A stretch of 64,000 nucleotides of DNA from Paragonimus westermani (Eukaryota > Platyhelminthes > Trematoda > Plagiorchiida > Troglotrematidae): positions 51,249 through 115,248 of the forward strand of contig QNGE01000297.1 in the NCBI GenBank assembly GCA_008508345.1, written 5' to 3'. Each line of letters begins with the position of its first letter. Positions within the stretch are counted from its first letter, which is position 1. Positions 35,946-44,007 of this stretch are shown here, in pieces. The notes under the pieces were generated by a model. The model did no database searches and had not been told where the DNA came from. It was given only the letters and a program-made list of their open reading frames with translations. Position numbers and translations under genes: made by a program.

Positions 35946-38910
35946 CTGTTGTTCTGTTACTGTCACGTGAACAGTACCAAGTACATCCCGTAATTGACAA
36001 TGTTTGATGGAGAAGGCAAATAAACCTGGAAGAACTAGGTTGAAGCAACCGCAAGTGTTCGGGGCCATAATTGACAAGTTGACAGCCATATGTGCCTGTG
36101 TATGTTACTATTTCGGCTTGCCTGATCGTCGAGTACTGTTCGTTGAGGTATGATATGGTCGCTGAATGTTACATCAGTGGTAATCATTGAACAGTCCGAA
36201 GATGTGTTGCGCATGCCTGCTTATGGAAGAATGACATCCAGTTCGTTTTTGCTTGTTTTCCAGTCGGCCAGTTTGGATTAATTGTCGAAACCATTCATTT
36301 ACAGGCTTGACATGTTTTGTGGGTCTTTTCCCACACACAGTACCAGTAATTGGACTAGGGAGGTAAAGCGCACATCATAGGTAAAACTGTAAAGTGCAAA
36401 TCGGAAAGCTACTAGTCAAATGAACTAGAACTTTGATGATCGTCAAAATGGGAACAGTACAAGACTGCTGGATTCGTTGAACGCCCACACAGAAGAACTG
36501 ATCACGCTAAGTTTGGCTCGGGTTTGATGAGTATGTGCCTCGAATCCAATCACCGCGCTGCTCAGATAGGCAAAACCCAGCGAGTTTGACAATAAAACGT
36601 TTAAGGAGAGACTTTCTGGGCACATGCTTTTTGGATGAAAAAACGATTGTGAAACCCAAACGGGATAGCCACGAGAATGATGGTGAGATGAACGGACTTA
36701 GCCAGACTGTTTTCTCTTGATTTTCACTTAAAACGGAATACGCTAGTTATGTTTTATATCGAGTTGGTGCAATATGTGCAATTTAATGGAATAGTTCTTT
36801 ACACAACAGTGCGCAGAAAACTCAGGTGCATCTGAAAAGCAGTATCAAATTATGCTGCACAGTTCACTGATTGTTAGCTTTTGGGAAAATTTATGCAACC
36901 TCTAAAACCATATCAAAATCCAATCAAAACGCTGGGAGACACCCATGTTCATTTAGGTCGGTAAACGGAACACGTCAATGTGTCAGATTCCAGACATCCA
37001 AGGTCGCGTGAGTGAATCATGTGAGCCACGCACACGGATAATGCCGTTTTCCATGCGTTTTGCCACGTTGGCACACTCGGCTTTAAGTTTGGTTACCTAC
37101 TGGTGGTTATGGCAACGGTCGACCTACTACTCTGTTCGGCTGGTGTTTCGTTGCACAATAGACGGTGTGAGGCCTAGATGAAGCAAAGGGTACAAGGTTG
37201 ATAATTAGAAAGATGCACTGGACGGTTGGTCAAAACTGCCAGATGAGTGTTGACCTACACGGATAGGCGTGGGAGGTTTGCAAAGTTTGCACAACATATT
37301 ATGGCAGTCCATGTGAACATTCCTAATATTGCGGTCCATCTTAAGCAGTGGCCTGTAGGCTGGCCACTTCGTCGTCTAGATGAAATATATTTGTTTCGGA
37401 GTTATACATGTAACTGCGTTGACGATCTGTTGATTAATGAGGACAGGAGTTGAAGCGGTGGTTGTTGAACTTTTTTAACATGTTCCTCTCCATTCAATAA
37501 CCATAAACCTGAAAAGTAACTGCAGACGAACGCCAAGTTATCACATTCGGTAGAATCTAGTACAACGCTGTATGCGTTCAAAGCTCCTTGGGATGGTTTT
37601 GTTTGGTGGACTCATTTCGATTTATGAACATCAGGCAGAAAACTGTTTAGAGGTAGTCTCATATGCTCATATTCAGAAAGGTGAAATGAGCTGTCGTTTT
37701 CTTGTTTACAATTTCTGATCATCACCGGTTTAATTTCTTACATAGACATCGTTATTGAAACCCTGGACTGAGAAAATTCGGTGTTCATCGTCAAATGGAT
37801 GTAGGCAGTGGAGAGTAGGAACCACGTTTTCGTGGTATTTGGATGGTGCCGCAGATATACGGTTTTAACTGCCAGCTCAGTCAAATTCTACTATCAGATA
37901 GATCTCCTACCATTCTGGCCACCTGTTTGTCCGGTTGTAACCATTATGTAACGCTTCTCACCCATTTCCGATCAGTTTATCAGGAATTCCAGTTTGACGA
38001 AATAGGTGGACTTCGTATGTTTTTTGAATACCGTAGTTTGTCAGGGATTTTTGAGAGAAAAATCATTTTAATAATATTATACTTGTTATGCCATCAGGTA
38101 AAAAAGGGTAACTAGCATTCGAAGGGTTGTTGTTTTAACAATGTAAAGAAACACAGATGACAAATTCTGTCTGTTTCCGTCGTTTAAGAGACTCAGTTAT
38201 CCGTGTTTATACTGGCAACAATGAGCTGAATATACAGAACGACACTCATTCACAACGTCAGTCACCGTATGTTCGGAAAGGTTTTCTTTGTGCAGGTTGG
38301 GGAACAGTATACCATGTTTGTAAATTACTTTTAATATACCGGTGATATTAATCTGTTGAGGTGTATGTATCAGCCATTACAAGTTCACTAAATGATGAAT
38401 GTATGTGTCAACCTTTGTGATAATGTGAATATCACAAACTGATGGTGAATCAACACGTTCATTGACGTTAGTCTTTTTGAAGTAAACAGGTGCCCCATGT
38501 TAGTTTTATGATCTCTTTATCAGTAGTATACAACCAATGTGTTTGGAAAATAATTCTAATGGGATGCAATGAAATTCGTCCGAAAATAAATAGTGCTGTT
38601 TTTGATTATTCTTTTCGAATAATTACCTACTTGTGCTCGTTTCCCGTGCTCTGTATTCCCCATAATACACGATAGTTTGTTCTATTCAAGACTGATTTCA
38701 AAAATCCTCCTTGCTACTCCACGGATTGCTGTGGACCGTCTTGCAATTAGAAGTAGGGTTTCACAATAAAGGTATATAACCGCAGCAGCATCTGTGCGCC
38801 GACTATATGGAATAAACCTGACTAGTTGATAGCAAAATACTGGTCTGTTCAAACACAGACAATTGTAATGTCTAGGAAGGTAGATATGAATCTTATTGGA
38901 TTCAGGAACA
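35946..38910. other. No recognisable feature; one small hairpin
   Basis: No family resemblance. At 38414-38438 a perfect 9-base stem (TTTGTGATA / TATCACAAA) encloses a 7-base loop. Frame 37843-38115 (+) is unrecognised. Confidence 0.4.
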
Positions 38911-38914
38911 GTCG

Positions 38915-39025
38915 GTTGGTTGTAACTGTAAGTCAGCGGCATCGAAATCTGAAGGCGCCCGGTTCGATTACTCTCACAAGGTGCTTACATTCACGACTGA
39001 TATGAGATGTACACCTGAAAAATTT
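38915..39025 (+). repeat. tRNA-like SINE candidate with worn hammerhead-like block
   Basis: GGCGCCCGGTTCGATTAC (38955-38972) resembles a tRNA T arm and B box with two mismatches. The preceding 38922-38954 (GTAACTGTAAGTCAGCGGCAT then GAAATCTGAA) resembles a D arm and anticodon arm. About 24 bases later comes CTGATATGAG, an AGATGTACACCT self-complementary stem, then GAAAAA (38997-39021). This is hammerhead-like if two bases are inserted in box 1. The agreement of layout with the SINEs at 11.6-12.0 kb is the main support. Confidence 0.4.
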
Positions 39026-39456
39026 GGATCAGGTGGACAGTGAGGGAGGTGGGTATTTTTGGACTTGTGAAAGGCGCACGTGCAACTGTGGTGCGACACC
39101 CGTATGTGATTCATTTATTTTGAAGCCGCAAGTAGTTTTGAGATAGCTGATCGAAGGAGATGAAAGGTTTGTTTGAGGTTTTACATGCACCCACGCTGAT
39201 CGTAGCCTCTGTTGTTAGTGATCTTTGCTGTTGGCGTTAACCAGGGATTTATTGATTCACACGATTAACACTCGGTAGCTAAGTGAGGTCTGAACAAACC
39301 AGAACCAACCGCAACCATTTCCAGAGGTGTTAGTACACTCTTTTGATAATCGTTTTACAGTTCCCCAGGATAACTTTGGGACAGTTTTTAGTCCGGAGAC
39401 TCAGAGACAACTCGTGAGTGATCTTATCTTTCAAAATGCTATTTGTAGCCTCTATA
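39026..39456. other. No recognisable feature
   Basis: Short unique stretch up to the 5' LTR. Confidence 0.4.
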
Positions 39457-39769
39457 TGTTGTATAACAGGCAGTTTCGTTGTGAGTAGTATACTACTCAC
39501 AAGTAGTGTATTACCCACGGGAGACATTCAGGAACAAAAGGACAAGCCCCGTACACGACGGACAAGAAGAGACTAACGGAACAGTGTGTACATGCTGTGT
39601 GAGAGCTTTCACCAAGGCGAATGACAACGTACTGTCACCCAATGTATGTGAATGCATGTTTGTCGTGCAAATGAGTGTACGCGTTTGTGGTTTAGTTTTT
39701 GACATGACCTATACGGAAGTTTGCGCAACAAATCAACTTGATGGCCAAGCGTCTTTTGCGGACACAACA
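39457..39769 (+). repeat. 5' LTR
   Basis: 313 bp, TGTTGT...ACAACA. The first 283 bases match the 3' LTR (offset 4240) with two differences seen: G/C at 39869-equivalent offset within the CAACGTACTG/CAACCTACTG segment (39628), and C/T at 39729. The last 30 bases are clearly more divergent. The end at 39769 is supported by the inverted terminal hexamer and by the primer-binding site directly after it. The C at 39729 destroys the AATAAA present in the 3' LTR. Confidence 0.9.
39481..39500 (+). repeat. Perfect 20-base palindrome in 5' LTR
   Basis: GTGAGTAGTATACTACTCAC equals its own reverse complement. It is conserved in the 3' LTR at 43721-43740. It could be a dimeric-protein binding site or form a hairpin; the sequence does not tell which. 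Confidence 0.85.
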
Positions 39770-39771
39770 AC

Positions 39772-39789
39772 TGGTGCCGTGACGAACGC
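39772..39789 (+). promoter_or_regulatory. Primer-binding site
   Basis: TGGTGCCGTGACGAACGC begins with the TGG expected to pair with a tRNA CCA end and lies two bases after the 5' LTR. The priming tRNA was not identified. Confidence 0.65.
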
Positions 39790-39793
39790 GAGG

Positions 39794-42700
39794 ATGAAGA
39801 TTCCCTGGCCACAGCCGTTCGAAGATGGAGACGTCCGGACGTTCCTGGAGGACTTGGAGGACGTGGCCGAAGTGGTCGGAGTCAAGACCGACCGTGGGAA
39901 GCTGGCTGCCCTGCGGACGCTGGTGAAGGGCAGGGCGAAGGCGGTGCTGGACGCAGCGCGAAGAGGCCCTGCGAAGATGGAGTGGGCCGCTGCGAAGGAG
40001 ACGCTGGTGGCTGCGTTTGACAGCCCGGCCGACCGCCAGGAGGCCATGCGGCGGTTCAAGGCGGCCAGGCTTGGACAAGGAGCGGACCCGTCCGTGTTTG
40101 CCACCACTCTGCAAGGTTTGCTGGACAGGGCTCTGCCAGGATTGGATCAAGAATCACGACGGCAGTTGTTAACGGAACAGTTTATTGAAGGTCTCCCGAT
40201 GGAGGTTCGCGACCAAGTCCGTATTGCCCATGTCGCCCGGCCGATGGACCTTGACGATCTGGCGAAGGTGACACGGGAGTTGGCAGTAATGTCCGTGGCC
40301 TCAGTGGATTCAAACAGCAATACGGACAAGAAGACATTGGAGGTAATGCAGAAGGCAATGGAGCAACTCGCAGCGGATGTAGCTGCCCTGAAAACAGCAG
40401 CACGGAAGAACGATCAACCAGGAGGCTGCTTCATCTGTGGAAAAAAAGGACATTGGAAGAAGGATTGCCCAATCCGGCGGTCTCAGAGGTCTAAAAATAA
40501 AGTGTTTCGTGATTGTTCTTTTTGTTGGGCGGGTCGACTAGTAATGGGAGCGATTGAGAAGGGGGCCGTACATACAAGGGTTGAAGTTGATGGAGAGGTA
40601 GAACAGTGTTTAGTCGATACAGGGGCAGCTATTTCGTTGATTGCTCGTGCCGAAAAGCAAAACCTAGAACCGACATCCATGATGATCAAGACGGTTGGAG
40701 GTCATAGTCTACTGGTTGACGGTGTGAAAGAATGTGGGGTACGTATCGGCGGCCATATCGTAAAGCACCGTTTCATTGTGTCCCCAGAAACCAGGCAAAC
40801 GATACTCGGAGCCGATTTCCTCGCTGCAACAGATGCCGTGATTGACTTGAAGCTCAAGAAGTTGTCAACCAAGTATGGCTCCCTGACGCTCATAGGACAG
40901 CGAAAGGATAGCGTCAACCAAGTACGCAAGGTTAAAACCCCCAGTGGCACAGCCCCCCTGCTCCAGTCCACGGTCGAGAAATACGCGGAAGTATTTACGA
41001 CTGACGATGATCCGTACGGATTTTGCAACTGGATTGCCCATGAAATACCAACAACCGGAACATTTCGACCTCACGGGCCCCGCAGGATACCGGTTCATCT
41101 TGAGGAGGAATTGAGGAGACAAATACAGAACATGCTGAGCGAGGATGTTATCGAAGAAGCCAACAGTCCGTACAACTCGCCTGTTCTCCTGGTGAAGAAG
41201 TCCAACGGGAAGTACCGCTTTTGTGTGGATTTTAGACGGCTGAATGAGGTAACACAGAATACAGTCGTACCAATACCGTCCGTCGCTGATATTTTTGACA
41301 AGCTACAGCAGGCGAAATTGTTCACAGTTTTGGACTTACGCTCCGGATACTGGCAAGTACCAATTAAACCCACAGATCGTGAGAAGACCGCATTCACGGT
41401 AGGCGAAAAACAGTATCAGTTCAAGCGCATGCCGTTCGGCCTATCCGGGGCACCTTTCACATTTCGGCGCCTGATGGTTCAGCTGGTAAAACGACTGGAT
41501 AATGTGGCGGTATACGGAGATGATATCGTAATATACAGCAACACGGAATCGGAACATGCTGCCCATATAGATGCTGTCTTGAATCGCATTAAGAACTCAG
41601 GACTGCGGATCAATGCTGATAAGTCACAGCTCGGACGATCATCGGTGGTGTTACTGGGACACAAGGTGGGTCAAGGCGAAATCAAGCCTCTCCCGGAGAA
41701 AATACTGACAATTAGAGAAGCCATGGCTCCGAATTCCAAACGAACCCTGAGACAATTTTTGGGTCAAGCGGGGTACTACAGTCGGTTCGTGAAAAATTTT
41801 CACTCCATTGCATTGCCATTGTACGAACTCCTTCGAAAAGACAAGAAATTTGAATGGACCGACGATGCCCAGAGGGCGTTCAAGCGAGTGCAACAAGCGA
41901 TGAACGAGCAACAACTGACGTTGAAACTACCGAATACAAAAGAAACGTTCATCGTAGCAACAGATGCCAGTGACCGTGGCATTGGGGCAGTACTCAAGCA
42001 AAAGGAAGGAGTAATCGAGTATGCCAGCAGAGTCCTGACTCCAACGGAGCAGAAATATTCGACTATTGAAAAGGAATGTTTGGCAATCGTCTGGGCACTG
42101 GACAAGTGGAGGCCATACCTGTTGGGTCAACAGTTCCACGTGGAGACGGATCACAAACCCCTGGAATGGATCATGACTGCGAGGGACCCGAGAGGCAAAT
42201 TAGCCCGATGGGCATTACGTTTACAGGAATATGACTTCACGATCAACCATGTGCCTGGTTTGAGCAATTGCGTCGCGGATTTTCTTTCTCGACCACAAGT
42301 AGACGACGAACTCCCCAAAGTGACCGTTGGAGTCAACGGCTTAATAATGGAGCAGGACCCACAAACGCTAGTACGCCTACAACGTCAAGATAAGGTCCTC
42401 CGGAAAGTGATTGAAGCTCTGGCAAGAGGCGTGAGAATCCCCACAAATACTAAGGATGAGGAGCTGAAAATAATCGCATCCCAATGGAAAAGAGTTGGCT
42501 TAAACAGTGCAGGCGTATTGACATGGCAGCGTGGCGTTGGGCACCCGTGCGTGGTAGTCATCCCGAGACAACTGAGGAGGAAAGTGGTGGCAGACTGCCA
42601 TGAAATGGCACACACCGGATGCACTAGGACGTACGATCTGTTGCAACAAAGAGCATATTGGCCGAAAATGAAAGAGGATGTGACAACTTACGTGCTTGCA

Positions 42701-43639
42701 TGCCAACAGTGTCAGTTACTGAAAAGCGACAATCGGGGAGCCCAACAGCCCTTACAACCAATACCAGTCTCCGAAATCGGTGAACTCTGGTCTATGGATC
42801 TTATGGGCCCATTTCCACTGAGCGCCCGCGGTAACCAGTACGTTCTGGTCATGACGGAACACTTTACCCGTTGGATCGAAGCGACTGGCGTTCCGGATCA
42901 GAAAGCATCTACGGTGGGAGATATGGTGATGAAGCACATTGTAGCAAACCACGGTGTACCAAAGGCGATCTTGACGGATCAGGGACCATGCTTCGAAAGC
43001 GATGAGTTTCGAACACGCATGCAACAACTGGGAATCAAGCGCATCCGAACGACGCCGTATCACCCACAAACGAATGGCCTAACTGAACGTAACAACCGAA
43101 CGGTCAAAGAATGGTTATCAGCCAAAGGAGGAGACTGGGAGTCTGCGTTGCCACTGGTGTTATTGGCCTGCCGGGCGTCTGTGCAGGCGCGCACGAAGAA
43201 ATCTCCATTTCAATTGATGTACGATAGAATCCCTCGACTTCCGGTGGATCAGGACATTGGGGTATGGCCAGAGTGCATTGATTCCACTGAAGAATTGGTT
43301 GCCGAAAGAGAAAGAGTCAAACGAAATCTGAAAGCATCGCAGGCACGCACCAAGGAGCAATCCGCAAGGCAACGGTTCGGCAAGACTAGAATGTTCAACG
43401 TAGGAGAACGGGTGAAATATCGAGACCATCGTAACACGGGTGCCAGCGGGCCGGGATCAAGAAAACTTTTGCTCAACTGGAAAGGTCCGTATTTGGCAAT
43501 ATCCAGACGGGGCCCAGCATACACGATCAAGAAGGACGGCGAGACGAAGCGGGTGCACGCCAGTGAGTTAGCAACGTGGCACGAGATGCCGGCGCGACGA
43601 ACCAGAAGATCAATAATCCGGGAGGAAACACCGCGTTGA
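39794..43639 (+). CDS. Gag-Pol polyprotein of Ty3/gypsy-type retrotransposon
   Basis: Encodes the particle protein and all enzymes needed to copy and integrate the element. The ATG at 39794 (MKIPWPQPF) is chosen because it is the first ATG after the primer-binding site; the frame is open upstream into the LTR only from a GTG. From this Met (1,281 aa): Gag about 1-200; CCHC zinc knuckle C212-C215-H220-C225; aspartic protease VDTGA with catalytic D275; RT with D514 in VLDLRSGYW and YGDD at 574-577; RNase H with D724, E761 and D786; integrase with H936, H940, C970, C973 and catalytic D1002, D1062, E1098 (D-x35-E spacing exact); GPY/F-type block NWKGPYL from 1228; basic tail. There is no chromodomain and no env-like frame. 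All catalytic residues are present, and there is no stop or frameshift. Gag and Pol are one frame, so no ribosomal frameshift is needed. Confidence 0.95.
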   Translation: MKIPWPQPFEDGDVRTFLEDLEDVAEVVGVKTDRGKLAALRTLVKGRAKAVLDAARRGPAKMEWAAAKETLVAAFDSPADRQEAMRRFKAARLGQGADPSVFATTLQGLLDRALPGLDQESRRQLLTEQFIEGLPMEVRDQVRIAHVARPMDLDDLAKVTRELAVMSVASVDSNSNTDKKTLEVMQKAMEQLAADVAALKTAARKNDQPGGCFICGKKGHWKKDCPIRRSQRSKNKVFRDCSFCWAGRLVMGAIEKGAVHTRVEVDGEVEQCLVDTGAAISLIARAEKQNLEPTSMMIKTVGGHSLLVDGVKECGVRIGGHIVKHRFIVSPETRQTILGADFLAATDAVIDLKLKKLSTKYGSLTLIGQRKDSVNQVRKVKTPSGTAPLLQSTVEKYAEVFTTDDDPYGFCNWIAHEIPTTGTFRPHGPRRIPVHLEEELRRQIQNMLSEDVIEEANSPYNSPVLLVKKSNGKYRFCVDFRRLNEVTQNTVVPIPSVADIFDKLQQAKLFTVLDLRSGYWQVPIKPTDREKTAFTVGEKQYQFKRMPFGLSGAPFTFRRLMVQLVKRLDNVAVYGDDIVIYSNTESEHAAHIDAVLNRIKNSGLRINADKSQLGRSSVVLLGHKVGQGEIKPLPEKILTIREAMAPNSKRTLRQFLGQAGYYSRFVKNFHSIALPLYELLRKDKKFEWTDDAQRAFKRVQQAMNEQQLTLKLPNTKETFIVATDASDRGIGAVLKQKEGVIEYASRVLTPTEQKYSTIEKECLAIVWALDKWRPYLLGQQFHVETDHKPLEWIMTARDPRGKLARWALRLQEYDFTINHVPGLSNCVADFLSRPQVDDELPKVTVGVNGLIMEQDPQTLVRLQRQDKVLRKVIEALARGVRIPTNTKDEELKIIASQWKRVGLNSAGVLTWQRGVGHPCVVVIPRQLRRKVVADCHEMAHTGCTRTYDLLQQRAYWPKMKEDVTTYVLACQQCQLLKSDNRGAQQPLQPIPVSEIGELWSMDLMGPFPLSARGNQYVLVMTEHFTRWIEATGVPDQKASTVGDMVMKHIVANHGVPKAILTDQGPCFESDEFRTRMQQLGIKRIRTTPYHPQTNGLTERNNRTVKEWLSAKGGDWESALPLVLLACRASVQARTKKSPFQLMYDRIPRLPVDQDIGVWPECIDSTEELVAERERVKRNLKASQARTKEQSARQRFGKTRMFNVGERVKYRDHRNTGASGPGSRKLLLNWKGPYLAISRRGPAYTIKKDGETKRVHASELATWHEMPARRTRRSIIREETPR

Positions 43640-43683
43640 TCGGAGAGGATTCATCGACAGATGCAAAGGAACCAAGGAACCTC
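43640..43683 (+). other. Short 3' untranslated spacer
   Basis: 44 bases between the Gag-Pol stop and the polypurine tract; no further frame. Confidence 0.7.
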
Positions 43684-43696
43684 AGAAGGGGAGGAG
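43684..43696 (+). promoter_or_regulatory. Polypurine tract
   Basis: AGAAGGGGAGGAG is a 13-base all-purine run directly abutting the TG of the 3' LTR, the expected plus-strand DNA priming site. Confidence 0.9.
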
Positions 43697-44007
43697 TGTT
43701 GTATAACAGGCAGTTTCGTTGTGAGTAGTATACTACTCACAAGTAGTGTATTACCCACGGGAGACATTCAGGAACAAAAGGACAAGCCCCGTACACGACG
43801 GACAAGAAGAGACTAACGGAACAGTGTGTACATGCTGTGTGAGAGCTTTCACCAAGGCGAATGACAACCTACTGTCACCCAATGTATGTGAATGCATGTT
43901 TGTCGTGCAAATGAGTGTACGCGTTTGTGGTTTAGTTTTTGACATGACCTATACGGAAGTTTGCGCAATAAATCAACTTACTGTAAGCCTCCTTCGCGGA
44001 CCCAACA
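43697..44007 (+). repeat. 3' LTR
   Basis: 311 bp, TGTTG...CAACA. Contains the 20-base palindrome at 43721-43740 and AATAAA at 43967-43972, a canonical polyadenylation signal that the 5' LTR lacks through one base change. The last 28 bases (43980-44007) differ from the 5' LTR end at many positions, with a 2-base length difference. An open frame running from the LTR into flanking DNA (to 44186) is incidental. Confidence 0.9.
43967..43972 (+). terminator. AATAAA polyadenylation signal in 3' LTR
   Basis: Canonical hexamer about 35 bases before the LTR end. The corresponding 5' LTR bases are AACAAA. Confidence 0.6.

Larger units (their letters stand above)
39457..44007 (+). mobile_element. Complete Ty3/gypsy-type LTR retrotransposon
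   Basis: A 4,551-bp element with all structural parts: 5' LTR (39457-39769), primer-binding site starting two bases later, one uninterrupted Gag-Pol frame (39794-43639), a purine tract abutting the 3' LTR, and the 3' LTR (43697-44007). Both LTRs begin TGTTG and end CAACA. Domain order protease, RT, RNase H, integrase is that of the Ty3/gypsy group. No target-site duplication is visible: CTATA precedes the element and CTGCT follows it. The intact frame and near-identity of most of the LTR length indicate a young copy. Several gypsy families of flukes have a fused Gag-Pol; the family name was not assigned. Confidence 0.95.

Noticed and set aside
39506..39793. N-terminal extension of Gag-Pol through the 5' LTR
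   Set aside because: The extension begins at a GTG, lies mostly within the LTR and across the primer-binding site, and the same peptide recurs in the 3' LTR; ATG 39794 is the sensible start.
39692..43530. Many minus-strand frames across the LTR element
   Set aside because: Antisense shadows of the Gag-Pol frame, caused by its codon composition.
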